Below, in pieces: positions 1 through 8,670 of a stretch of 64,000 nucleotides of DNA. The stretch's first letter is position 1. Each line of letters starts with the position of its first letter. Source of the DNA: Pelotomaculum thermopropionicum SI (GTDB taxonomy: Bacteria; Bacillota; Desulfotomaculia; Desulfotomaculales; Pelotomaculaceae); NCBI GenBank assembly GCA_000010565.1, contig AP009389.1, positions 2,542,001 to 2,606,000 of the forward strand, given 5' to 3'. The notes under the pieces are model-generated. The model did not search any database. It worked only from the letters and a program-made list of their open reading frames with translations, and was not told the DNA's origin. The position numbers and the translations under genes are program-made.

Positions 1-451
1 AACCGTTTACCTGAACGTCTACAGCATAACTCAGAGATGCATAACCAAGTAAAGCAGCAATTCTCGGCCCTACCTGCCGTGAGTAAAAGTCGCTTGAACC
101 TTCACCGCATATAACAAGGTCTATGCCACCAATTTTCTTAATCATAGCAGCCAGCAATCGTGCCGTTACTGAACTGTCTAAAGAATCCAGCCCGGGTGAA
201 TCCATATAAAATACTTTTTCTGGCCCGCGGGATAATACATCATTAACGGATGCTTTAACACCTTTTCCTACCGTTGCTGCATACAATTCGCATCCAACGG
301 TTTCTTTTAAACTTGCCCCCAACTCTATGGCATTACGGTCATATTCATTAATCTTACCCTTCGCTTTATCAAAGTTGAGGCTGAGATCTTGCTCATTGAC
401 AAATATATCTGCTTCATCCAAAACCCATTTGTAACAAACCAAAACTTTCAT
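1..451 (-). CDS. etfB: Electron transfer flavoprotein beta subunit, 3' end outside window
   Basis: Reading back from ATG at 451, with GGAGTG just upstream, gives an ETF-beta N-terminus: MKVLVCYKWV, then a conserved nucleotide-binding core with NEYDRNAIELG, an ATVGKG turn and CGEGSSD. ETF beta binds AMP and, with EtfA, passes electrons from acyl-CoA dehydrogenases to the membrane or to bifurcating partners. Fifty bases separate it from the upstream acyl-CoA dehydrogenase, so it is the third gene of that operon, and etfA is expected just outside the window. The C-terminal half is missing only because the window ends. Confidence 0.9.
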   Translation of the reverse strand, partial: MKVLVCYKWVLDEADIFVNEQDLSLNFDKAKGKINEYDRNAIELGASLKETVGCELYAATVGKGVKASVNDVLSRGPEKVFYMDSPGLDSLDSSVTARLLAAMIKKIGGIDLVICGEGSSDFYSRQVGPRIAALLGYASLSYAVDVQVNG

Positions 452-501
452 CGATATCCACTCCTTGTGCAGGAACTGCTTGGTATTTTAGTCTTATAAC
501 C

Positions 502-1602
502 TTAAGTAATCGACTTTCGAGCAATCTGAAGAATTATTGGCTTTTCAGAAGTGTCAAATAGGCTAATCCCTTTCATATCCCGGTAAAGTGCATCTATACC
601 AAGATCTTTGCTGTAACCGTAACCTCCATGAATCTGAACCGCATCAATGCAGGTCTGCTCACCCGCAGTCTGGGCAATGTACCGGGCCATTTCCCCTGCC
701 TGAACAAAATCTTCACCCTGATCCCTTAAACTGGCTGCTTTGTAAGTTAATAAACGCGCAGCTTCTGTATATGCTGCCATTTTACCAACCATTACCTGTA
801 ATGCCTCAAACTTAATAATCGGCCTACCAAACTGTACTCTCTCTTTAGCATAACTAATGCTCTTTTCTAAAGCAGTTTGGGATATGCCAACAGCAATGGC
901 AGCTAAAGCCACATTCTGTAAACCTAAAACTCCAGCAGCAATTGCCAATCCTTGCCCAGGTGTGCCAATAAGATTGGCTGCAGGAACCTTTACATTCTCC
1001 AAGGTAATATCGGTAACACAGACTCCCTCTAAACCCATCTTCGCATGAGCCGGTCCAACCGTTACCCCTCCTGCATCTCCCTCTACCACAAATGAGCTAT
1101 ATTCTTTCTCTCCAGTTTTGGCCACAACAATAAATAGACTCTGCGGCTGGGCATTAACTACATAGGTCTTCTTCCCATTCAGAATATAGTAACCTCCCTG
1201 CCTCTCTGCAGTAGTGTTTATTAGCAACCAGTCTGTATTTAAACTGCCCTCGCTAAAAGCAAAACCACCAATCTTTTCACCCCGGCAAAGTTTGGAAAGA
1301 TACTCTTCTTTTAACTCATCTGAACCCCATTGATAAATGGCATTCTCTGCTAAGCAACAGTGATTCGCATATACAACAGCAGCGGAAGCTGAAACTTTTG
1401 CTAGCTCTTCTACGGCTATAATAAAACTGGTAAAATCAGAACCTGCCCCACCATAGATCTCTGGAAAAAAAATGCCTAGAAAATCAATGTCTGCTAATCT
1501 TTTCACAACTGCATAACTATCTTCATTCTCTGCATTTTCTTCAGCAAATTCTCTAATGCTATTCTTAATTAGAAGCTGCTCTTCGGTAAATTGAAAGTCC
1601 AT
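502..1602 (-). CDS. Acyl-CoA dehydrogenase-like protein with altered catalytic region
   Basis: 366 residues with the full acyl-CoA dehydrogenase layout: alpha-helical N-domain (FTEEQLLIKNSIREFAEE), middle beta-domain (LNGKKTYVVNA) and C-terminal helical domain (ERVQFGRPI, IHGGYGYSKD). Two hallmarks are degraded. The usual TEP-x-AGSD flavin/substrate loop reads FSEGSLNTDW. The usual IYEGTSE segment, which carries the catalytic Glu in most family members, reads SLFDTSE. It may use a base elsewhere, as isovaleryl-CoA dehydrogenase does, or be a non-catalytic partner of the canonical paralogue encoded just upstream. GAGAGGG precedes the ATG. It sits in the operon ACD-ACD-etfB. Confidence 0.85.
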   Translation of the reverse strand: MDFQFTEEQLLIKNSIREFAEENAENEDSYAVVKRLADIDFLGIFFPEIYGGAGSDFTSFIIAVEELAKVSASAAVVYANHCCLAENAIYQWGSDELKEEYLSKLCRGEKIGGFAFSEGSLNTDWLLINTTAERQGGYYILNGKKTYVVNAQPQSLFIVVAKTGEKEYSSFVVEGDAGGVTVGPAHAKMGLEGVCVTDITLENVKVPAANLIGTPGQGLAIAAGVLGLQNVALAAIAVGISQTALEKSISYAKERVQFGRPIIKFEALQVMVGKMAAYTEAARLLTYKAASLRDQGEDFVQAGEMARYIAQTAGEQTCIDAVQIHGGYGYSKDLGIDALYRDMKGISLFDTSEKPIILQIARKSIT

Positions 1603-1640
1603 AGTATGTCCCTCTCTTCTTTAAAAAATGTAAATTATAA

Positions 1641-2777
1641 TTACCTGAGTACATTATTGGCAATAACAATCCGCTGTACCTGATTGGTACCTTCATAAAT
1701 CTGCATCACTTTTACGTCCCGATAGAGCTTCTCTACAGGCGAGTCTTTCATATAACCGTAAATGCCAAATATATCTACTGCCTCCGAGGCTACCCACATC
1801 GCAGTATCTGTACAGTAAGCTTTGGCTATAGCTGCTTCCTTGCTAAAATGCTGACCTGAATCCTTTAAATAACACACCTTGTAAACCATATTCCGACACG
1901 TTTCTACAGCCATACACATATCTGCAACTTTAAACTGAATATACTGGGATTTGGCCAGTAACTTCCCTCCTCTTTGCTGCCCATTGACGAAATCAACAAC
2001 AGCTTCCAACGCAGCTTGGCTTAAACCAACTGCCATCGCAGCCTGGTTAATCCGCCCAGAATCTAATGTCTGCATGGCCAACTTAAAACCTTCCCCTTCT
2101 TTGCCTATAAGATTTTCCTTGGGTACCCTTACATTCTTAAACATTAACTCCACTGTATTGGAAGCCCGAATACCCATCTTGTTCTCATGCTTACCCACAA
2201 AAATACCCTCACGCTCAGCTTCTACAATAAAAGCGCTCAACCCCTTAACCCCTTTTGAAGTATCTGTAGAAGCAATCACAGTATATATGCTCGCATAACC
2301 GCCTGTAGTAATAAAACACTTGGAACCGTTAATTACATACTCATTCCCGTCAAGCACCGCGGTCGTCTGCACCGACCCAGCATCAGAACCTGCCCCAGGT
2401 TCGGTTAAAGCAAAAGAAGCTAGCTTGCCATCTAAAAGATACTGACACCACTTACGCTTTTGCTCACTACTCCCACCAATTAAAACCGCATACGAAGATA
2501 AACTGTTCCCCCCTATGGTTGTAGCTATACCAGCACAACCTCGACCAAGTTCCTCCGATATAATAGCAGCAGATAAAGCATCTACCCCCAACCCACCATA
2601 CTCTTTAGGCACCACCGTACATAATAACCCAATCTTGGCTGCTTCCTTTATTACGGGTAAGGGAAATTCACCTGTCTCATCATAATACTTAGCTACTGGA
2701 ATTACATGCTCTTCTACAAAAGCCCTAACTTTCTTCTTTAATTCTTGTTGTTCAGATGTCAGTTCCATGCTTGCCAT
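1641..2777 (-). CDS. Acyl-CoA dehydrogenase (canonical)
   Basis: About 378 residues. It oxidises an acyl-CoA thioester to the 2,3-enoyl-CoA using FAD and hands electrons to ETF, whose gene follows. Visible hallmarks are ALTEPGAGSDAGS in the flavin loop, INGSKCFITTGG, and VMQIYEGTNQVQR with the catalytic Glu. The ATG at 2777 is preferred over the TTG at 2786 because AGGAAGG is then correctly spaced. First gene of an operon with a second dehydrogenase 38 bases downstream. A sigma-54 promoter lies about 95 bases upstream. The substrate cannot be read from the sequence. Confidence 0.92.
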   Translation of the reverse strand: MASMELTSEQQELKKKVRAFVEEHVIPVAKYYDETGEFPLPVIKEAAKIGLLCTVVPKEYGGLGVDALSAAIISEELGRGCAGIATTIGGNSLSSYAVLIGGSSEQKRKWCQYLLDGKLASFALTEPGAGSDAGSVQTTAVLDGNEYVINGSKCFITTGGYASIYTVIASTDTSKGVKGLSAFIVEAEREGIFVGKHENKMGIRASNTVELMFKNVRVPKENLIGKEGEGFKLAMQTLDSGRINQAAMAVGLSQAALEAVVDFVNGQQRGGKLLAKSQYIQFKVADMCMAVETCRNMVYKVCYLKDSGQHFSKEAAIAKAYCTDTAMWVASEAVDIFGIYGYMKDSPVEKLYRDVKVMQIYEGTNQVQRIVIANNVLR

Positions 2778-2870
2778 AAAACTCAACCTTCCTTCTTAAT
2801 TAGTCAACTTCTTGCTTACTTTATTGCTTTATTACTTTACTGCTTCATCACTTCAATTTTTTTAGTAGCG

Positions 2871-2886
2871 AGCAAAAACTATGCCA
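2871..2886 (-). promoter_or_regulatory. Sigma-54 (-24/-12) promoter for the dehydrogenase/etf operon
   Basis: On the minus strand the sequence is TGGCATAGTTTTTGCT: GG and GC separated by exactly ten bases, matching TGGCAC-N5-TTGCT nearly base for base. It lies 94 bases upstream of the acyl-CoA dehydrogenase start. A second site of the same type precedes the glycyl radical enzyme, and a sigma-54 activator gene is at 11263-12720. Confidence 0.7.
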
Positions 2887-3080
2887 TCCCAATTTGCTAA
2901 AAGTGTCAGTAATAACAATGCAAAAACTAACGCTATTTCTAAACTATTCTCACTTAAACTTTTTTTGAAAAACTTTAGTAAAATATATTACTTTTCTAAA
3001 GTATGTTACGATAATGCTACATATTATGTTGTTTTTTTGATACTCTGTATCTTTTACGATAACTTCAACAAAGTTATCTT
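2887..3080. other. AT-rich intergenic region
   Basis: Very AT-rich stretch between the MutL-type gene and the sigma-54 promoter, suited to activator binding or DNA bending. The 85-codon plus-strand frame running through it has no ribosome site and no recognisable protein, so I call no gene. Confidence 0.5.
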
Positions 3081-4466
3081 TTATAACTTGGCAAGGTACT
3101 TCTTAATAATTTTCAAAGCCTTAAGCGGTTCGCTCTGAGCCAGTAATCCGATAGCAAAAAGAATATATTTTTCATCTAACATCATTTCTGGATTTATAGG
3201 TTTAAGCATATTGGGGGAATTTTTCTGGAATAATGCACCCTTTAGAACATAACGTGGATCGGGAGAAAAAGCTACCGGCCCTCCTGTGCCAATTACCAGC
3301 TTTAGTTGGGTCAGGTCCTTCCCCCTCTGCACCATAAAGTCACCATTATGGGTAGTAATTATGTCAATTTTACCTACATGTCGTTCCACCGCTGTCTTTA
3401 CCGCTAAATGAGATAAAATAAGATGAGACCTAATTTGTTTATCTCCCTCGGGAAACTTCCCTATCTGATGAAACAACCTAACGCTTTCCTCAAATTCCTC
3501 CAGGCTCTCAATTAATTCTGCACCTTCTGTACTGGCAATCTCAATCAAGGAATCCAGGTTGTGAAATAAACCAAGATCGCCCTCAACCGTCCGTTTGACA
3601 TAAGGCTGAGGCAAACCTATCATGCTAACTTCTTTTCTAGACGGCGCACCCTTGGCTACAGAATATACATCTGTAGTGGCACCGCCCACGTCTACTAAAA
3701 GCAGTTCACCCAAACCCGCACACCCTGCAACACCTTCCGCGATTAGTTTAGCTGCCTCCATAACAGCAGATGGAGTAGGCATAATAACATTGTTAATCAT
3801 GCTTCTAACCCGGGCAATCCCTTTGGCTTCCGTAATCCTGTTAATAAATAGTTCTCTAATTGCCCGGTTTGCTGAATCTACATTCAAAACCCCTATCTCT
3901 GACATTACGTTTTTTGTATAAACAATATTTTTGCTGGTCTTGATTAAGATTTCTTTAATATCGTCATAGGCAGATTTATTCCCGGCTACGATGATATTCT
4001 TAACGCCGCCTTTAATCTCTGAAAGCATTTTTGCATTATGGATGATTACTTTCTTATTTCCTCCATCTGTGCCGCCTGTCAGCAAAACAATATCTGGAGC
4101 AGTTTCTTCAATCTCTGCTACCTCAGATTTCGATAATTCATAGGAGTATGTTCCTACTATCTTCGCCCCGGCACCTAGAGCAGCCATGCGGGCTGCCTCT
4201 GTAGTATACTCTGGCACTAAGCCAACACAAACAACCCGTAACCCTCCTGCCGCACTGCTGCATGCTAAAGCTTGCTTCTTTTCTTTCTCCCCAAAATCAA
4301 CTTCTTCCGCTAGCCTTTTTAATGCTTCTTCCAGCCCAATGGTAATATCGCTTTCAACAGTAGAAGGCGCCTGAACTCTTGCAACAAGCTCCTCTTTATC
4401 TAAATCAAAGGCAACAACTTTTGTAAATGTACTGCCAAAATCCATGAAAATCCTGATATCACTCAT
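3081..4466 (-). CDS. MutL/GlmL-type mutase reactivase (actin-like ATPase)
   Basis: 461 residues, the usual length of the GlmL/MutL family encoded with glutamate mutase and related cobalamin-dependent mutases. The N-terminus IRIFMDFGSTFTKVVAFD is the phosphate-1 loop of the ASKHA fold. VLLTGGTDGG and LLLVDVGGATTDVYSV are further nucleotide-binding segments, and VIGTGGPVAF lies near the C-terminus. Family members are thought to act as chaperones that maintain radical mutases. The ATG at 4466 has GGAGGG eight bases upstream; the longer frame to 4571 has nothing. No mutase gene is in the window, so its partner must lie elsewhere, or it may serve the nearby radical enzyme; the latter is speculation. 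Confidence 0.85.
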   Translation of the reverse strand: MSDIRIFMDFGSTFTKVVAFDLDKEELVARVQAPSTVESDITIGLEEALKRLAEEVDFGEKEKKQALACSSAAGGLRVVCVGLVPEYTTEAARMAALGAGAKIVGTYSYELSKSEVAEIEETAPDIVLLTGGTDGGNKKVIIHNAKMLSEIKGGVKNIIVAGNKSAYDDIKEILIKTSKNIVYTKNVMSEIGVLNVDSANRAIRELFINRITEAKGIARVRSMINNVIMPTPSAVMEAAKLIAEGVAGCAGLGELLLVDVGGATTDVYSVAKGAPSRKEVSMIGLPQPYVKRTVEGDLGLFHNLDSLIEIASTEGAELIESLEEFEESVRLFHQIGKFPEGDKQIRSHLILSHLAVKTAVERHVGKIDIITTHNGDFMVQRGKDLTQLKLVIGTGGPVAFSPDPRYVLKGALFQKNSPNMLKPINPEMMLDEKYILFAIGLLAQSEPLKALKIIKKYLAKL

Positions 4467-4631
4467 TCTTAGGGCCCTCCGTGTTAGCTCAAACAGTGTA
4501 GTGAACATTTGAAGTATTCGCACAACCGTGACTGGTTTACTTATATTAAATAACCCAACTAATAAATCCAAACTTGCTAAAAATATGTACTAATCAACCA
4601 TATTCTTTTATTTCCTTGCCCAGGAATGCTA

Positions 4632-5030
4632 TTAATAAAAAACATTTAATATGTCACTGGCTACAATTACTAAAAGTATCTCGTTATAACCGCCAAAAGT
4701 CATAATATAACCTACTATAATTGAACCCAGCATTCCCAAAAGTCAGCCGCAGCCTGGAATCATCACATGCCTGTACCCCGGATATTATGTAGAAGTAATT
4801 CCGGCCAATAAGTCGAAACAGCACATATTGTATTCGTATTGACAGAACTGATAAATGAAACCAGCTACCACAATGGTGATAAAAACTTTCCATACTACCT
4901 TAAATATAGGAGTGATATCGGCCATCAGGGCCATAGTAATACAAGCCACTTTTCTGCCAAACCTGCTAAGCAGCCAAACCATGCTAAAGTAAGCCCGAAC
5001 ACCACCTAAGGCAAAAATAGCAATCATGCT
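4632..5030 (-). pseudogene. Decayed MFS-type transporter
   Basis: Two frames together read like the C-terminal part of a major facilitator transporter. The first carries ALGGVRAYFSMVWLLSRFGRK, whose SRFGRK resembles the MFS loop signature. The second, after a frameshift near 4770, carries GMLGSIIVGYIMTFGG and stops at 4632. There is no intact start, and there are frame changes and short intact pieces only. It lies between the radical enzyme and the reactivase and may once have imported the substrate of this pathway. Confidence 0.5.
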
Positions 5031-5094
5031 GGTAGGCTTAACTACCGAAAATCCTATAGATACCTCTCAGATTTTAACTATGATTAATATTTAG

Positions 5095-5127
5095 GAGAAG
5101 AGCTACCAAGAAGGTAACTCTTCTCTC
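5095..5127 (-). terminator. Hairpin after the glycyl radical enzyme gene
   Basis: Thirteen-base arms (GAGAAGAG-TACC type, one mismatch) around an AAGA loop, 18 bases past the stop codon of the radical enzyme. The T-tract is weak, so termination may be partial or bidirectional. Confidence 0.55.
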
Positions 5128-5144
5128 GCTTTTAGATCTTGCTT

Positions 5145-7652
5145 TTACAATTCATGCATTGTTCGTTGGACAATTTCTTCCTGCAGTTCTGGCGGCAGAT
5201 CTATAAAGTAGGCACTGTAACCACCAACCCTGACCAACAAGTTCCTATACCTTTCAGGATGCTTTTGCGCATCCAGCAACTCTTCCACACTGTGAATGTT
5301 AAACTGAATATGCCATCCACCCCGTTTGAAGAAAGTCTTTAATATATTAATCAACTTCTTCAGTTTTTCCGGAGTGTTTAGAGTTTGCTTGGAAAACTTC
5401 ATATTATGAGTAAAACCAACATACTCAAAAGCATAGTTGCCCTTTGTTGCAGAGTTAATTACGGCAGTAGGCCCATTAACGTCCATCCCAGGCATTGCCG
5501 ATGAAGCAGCGTCGTTTAAAGGTTTGTAAGCAAATCTGCCGTTAGGCAGCGCTCCAACTGAAGCGCCTTGAGTTATGTGCCCAGCGGCCGCCCCCTTAAA
5601 CAGTATCGGCTTTTCTCCCGTTATAGGATCCGGCCTGCTCTGCATGATTCTTTGAGTACCAAACATTAATTCACCAAATAAATTGTCCGGCAAGTCTTCA
5701 TCGTTCCCATATTTGGGAGCATTTAAGCACATCTGGCGAAGTTCTTCTTTCCCTTCCCAGTTATTCCTCATAGCATCCAGCAACTCAGCCATGGTGACTT
5801 GCTTGGTATCAAATACCAAGTGTTGAATAGCTGCTAAACTATCGGCAATATCTGTAATACCCCTGTCACCAATCCAGGAAGAACGTAGGCTTGGATAACG
5901 AGCGCCGCCCTCACGAGAACACAGACCAGCGGGAATACAATCTTCATAAAGCATTGCAGCTCTTAACCCACTCATGGGGCTTATCTCTTGCTCTACACAC
6001 CACCAAATAAAATAGTGCTTACGTAACCTCTCACAGAAATAATCTACTTGTTTATAGAATGCATCTATAAACTGTTGCAGGGATGTAAACTTGGTGACAT
6101 CACCAGTCTTCAAACCTAACTGTTTTCCAGTCCTTGGATCAAATCCATTATATAAAGTTATCTCAAAAATCTTCGCATGGTTAAGACTGAAAAACCCTCC
6201 CTGATGCTCACCACAGTCTAAGTGATAACCCAAACAACCGCTAGCATTCCAGTTTACTGCATCCTTCAACGGGACACCCCGAGCTAAATACCTTTGGGTT
6301 CCTAATTCATCATTAAGGAAAGCGGGATTACCACCACCAAAGTCACGGTTGCATTCCAAAGCATGAATCATAAAATCTTCGTCAATACCATCGTGATAAC
6401 GAATATAGATTGCAGGCTCAGACAACTTGGTCTGGCGCATTACCTCTAGTACTATCCAGGACACTTCATTAATCAAATCTTCACCTAATTCGTTCCGCCC
6501 ACCAAGAGTAACATTCGGCAACAAGGTTCCCGGAGCAGCCCGGTGCTCTCTTTTAATGGTAACCAGGTTCTCAGTCTCCCTGATCTTTAGCCACAAAGCC
6601 CCTAAAAGCTCTGCCGCATCCTGACGGGTAAGAGTACCTTCATCTATATCCTTTTTGTAATAGGGATAAAGAATTTGATCAATTCTGCCAACTCCAACTT
6701 CAGGTCGTTCAGTGCTTTCTTTCCAGGCGGCTAAGTGTAAGAAACGCAGAGACTGAACAGCTTCCCAAAAGTTCCTAGGACGATTGGCAGGCACGTTCTG
6801 ACAAACTTCGGCTATTTTTAACAGCTCTGCTTTCCTTACAGGATCAGTGCAACTTTCTGCTTGCTTTCTGGCAAGTTCAGCATGCCTTTCTGCAAATTTT
6901 ATAACCGCGTTACAGGAAATAATGATCGCCTTGAGCAGGTTGTACTTCCGGAAAGCATTGGAGGCTGCCCCTTGTACAAAAGCTCCTAACTTCTCCATCC
7001 TGTTCAGTTCGTCCTTAGCAAGAGCAATAATATAATTTAAACCATTATCAATGGCTGGCTTGGTAGGCATGCAGTTACCACCGCCAAAAGCTCCCCAGTT
7101 CTGGAACAACCCTCTGTCTCTATGATGCCTCACTGCACGACCTTCATAGATCATGCCATGGTCAAACATCAAATCAAAATGGTCATCGCCCAACTCCGCC
7201 CTGATAGCTTCGTTTACTGCATCATACTTAGGCATATGCTCTACCCAGTACTCAGCATCTTCTTTAAGCTTCCGTAAATCTTCTGGATCAATATTAACCG
7301 CGGAAATGTCGCTGGATTTGCGGTCAAACCTGCCAGATTCACACATGGCAAGTATTTCACGCGGCTTCATAGCCACCAATGTGCTGTTACCCCTAATGAA
7401 TTTCGTGTTTGAACCTACTATAAGTTCACCATCTCTGATGACTATAGGACACTCCAACATCTTCTTTTCAAATGCCTTAGCCCACCTAATATCCAAAGGC
7501 AAGCCCTCTGTCTCTTTCCAGGACTCTGTAAATAAAAGCGTGTCATCTACATAAACGGTCGGCTGCGCATCTTCCCATTCCTTTTTGAGCCTTTGCAGCC
7601 TGGGAGTCATAACATTTACTTTCTTAATTTCCTCGGCAATAATTTTATCCAC
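5145..7652 (-). CDS. Glycyl radical enzyme of unassigned substrate class
   Basis: 835 residues, the size of pyruvate formate-lyase relatives. The C-terminus has the radical motif RVGGY (residues 808-812, Gly811 the likely radical site). The active-site Cys is in NASGCLGYH (Cys473). The residue two after Cys is Gly, not the Glu seen in diol dehydratases, choline lyase and 4-hydroxyphenylacetate decarboxylase, so it is not simply one of those. Length and neighbours (acyl-CoA dehydrogenases, ETF, mutase reactivase) would suit a fumarate-adding (X-succinate synthase) role or a new class. GTG start with GGAGG eight bases upstream. The required radical-SAM activase is not adjacent. A sigma-54 promoter lies about 550 bases upstream. 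Confidence 0.88.
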   Translation of the reverse strand: MDKIIAEEIKKVNVMTPRLQRLKKEWEDAQPTVYVDDTLLFTESWKETEGLPLDIRWAKAFEKKMLECPIVIRDGELIVGSNTKFIRGNSTLVAMKPREILAMCESGRFDRKSSDISAVNIDPEDLRKLKEDAEYWVEHMPKYDAVNEAIRAELGDDHFDLMFDHGMIYEGRAVRHHRDRGLFQNWGAFGGGNCMPTKPAIDNGLNYIIALAKDELNRMEKLGAFVQGAASNAFRKYNLLKAIIISCNAVIKFAERHAELARKQAESCTDPVRKAELLKIAEVCQNVPANRPRNFWEAVQSLRFLHLAAWKESTERPEVGVGRIDQILYPYYKKDIDEGTLTRQDAAELLGALWLKIRETENLVTIKREHRAAPGTLLPNVTLGGRNELGEDLINEVSWIVLEVMRQTKLSEPAIYIRYHDGIDEDFMIHALECNRDFGGGNPAFLNDELGTQRYLARGVPLKDAVNWNASGCLGYHLDCGEHQGGFFSLNHAKIFEITLYNGFDPRTGKQLGLKTGDVTKFTSLQQFIDAFYKQVDYFCERLRKHYFIWWCVEQEISPMSGLRAAMLYEDCIPAGLCSREGGARYPSLRSSWIGDRGITDIADSLAAIQHLVFDTKQVTMAELLDAMRNNWEGKEELRQMCLNAPKYGNDEDLPDNLFGELMFGTQRIMQSRPDPITGEKPILFKGAAAGHITQGASVGALPNGRFAYKPLNDAASSAMPGMDVNGPTAVINSATKGNYAFEYVGFTHNMKFSKQTLNTPEKLKKLINILKTFFKRGGWHIQFNIHSVEELLDAQKHPERYRNLLVRVGGYSAYFIDLPPELQEEIVQRTMHEL

Positions 7653-8206
7653 TTATAAAACCTCCTTTTTTAATCAGTTGAGTAATTCACTTGAAATACT
7701 CTTTTTCGCTGCGTCTGCTCCTGTATACCCCCCTTCTCTCAATACTGTCCCCAACATTAAAGCGCTTACTTGTCGCTGATATATAGCAAGTTCATAAAAC
7801 CCACGGGTGAATCTCTTAACATAGACGGCTTTTACATCTCTTTACCCTAGCTAGAGTGCTAAATTTATGATTCAAGTTATGTCCAAAAAGAGCAGCTTGG
7901 GAAAGTATATTAACAACAGCCTGGACTTCTCTAAAAGCAAGGAAATTTCGGAGATTTAGATGTTAGCGGTAAGCTATTAGATCTTTTCGCAACTAGATCA
8001 TCCATCATGTTAAACTTGTCATATTAATCCGCATTAAAAGCTCGGACTGTTTAGAACGGCCGTTCGCCGGGTTACTGTCTATTCTCTCCATAGGTAAAGC
8101 TGGTGGTAAAGCTGGTCACATTCCTTCATCGTCAGCATTCTCAACATGGGATGCTCAAATTTGCTTTGCCATAAAATGGATTTTTTTGCACTTTATAAGG
8201 TATTTT
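7653..8206. other. Long untranslated leader upstream of the radical enzyme
   Basis: About 550 bases with no convincing reading frame on either strand. If the sigma-54 site at 8207 is the promoter, this becomes an unusually long 5' leader. I see no recognisable riboswitch fold. Confidence 0.4.
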
Positions 8207-8222
8207 TGCAAACTTAATGCCA
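8207..8222 (-). promoter_or_regulatory. Sigma-54 (-24/-12) promoter upstream of the radical enzyme
   Basis: On the minus strand the sequence is TGGCATTAAGTTTGCA: GG-N10-GC with the TGGCA and TTGCA cores. It has the same TGGCAT start as the site at 2871-2886, which makes chance less likely. It faces the glycyl radical enzyme, with nothing coding in between. Confidence 0.6.
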
Positions 8223-8616
8223 TTTAAATAACTGAAAAAACATGCTTAAAAAAAGGCATCACTTAGATAATAGGTTTACCAGCATTATTGGGAACTGTCG
8301 TTTATTAAATGAAATGCCATCAGATAAATACACAAGTTCTTTGCTGCCAATTATTTATGAGTAAAGTATAGTATGATGTTGCATAAAGTCTACAATTCAG
8401 GTTGCAAAAAAAATATATGTAGTAGCGATATGACATTATATTTTAATTTTTTTAACCCAACCGGAGCTTAAGCGAAACATAGTAAAAAAATAGTAAAATA
8501 AAAAAATCCTTTTTCTTGGTGTAATAGGTTACTAAACCAAAAATAAAGGATTTCTTATACGATCCTAAATAGCATTCCTGTAACAACGTGTAGCGGGTGT
8601 TGAGGGTAAGAAAAAA

Positions 8617-8664
8617 TCCTGGTATGGTTTAATTGACCAACAAAAACACCAATACCAGGAGGGA
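8617..8664 (+). promoter_or_regulatory. Hairpin covering the transposase ribosome site
   Basis: TCCTGGTAT and ATACCAGGA form perfect 9-base arms just before the transposase. The 3' arm overlaps the ribosome-binding segment CCAGGAGGG, so folding would mask it. This would limit translation when RNA reads in from outside, or it may be a sub-terminal repeat of the element. Confidence 0.5.
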
Positions 8665-8670
8665 TCAAAC

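Noticed and set aside
2881-3138. 85-codon plus-strand frame between the reactivase and dehydrogenase genes
   Set aside because: Very AT-rich, no ribosome site, no protein-like pattern, and it overlaps the end of the reactivase gene on the other strand.
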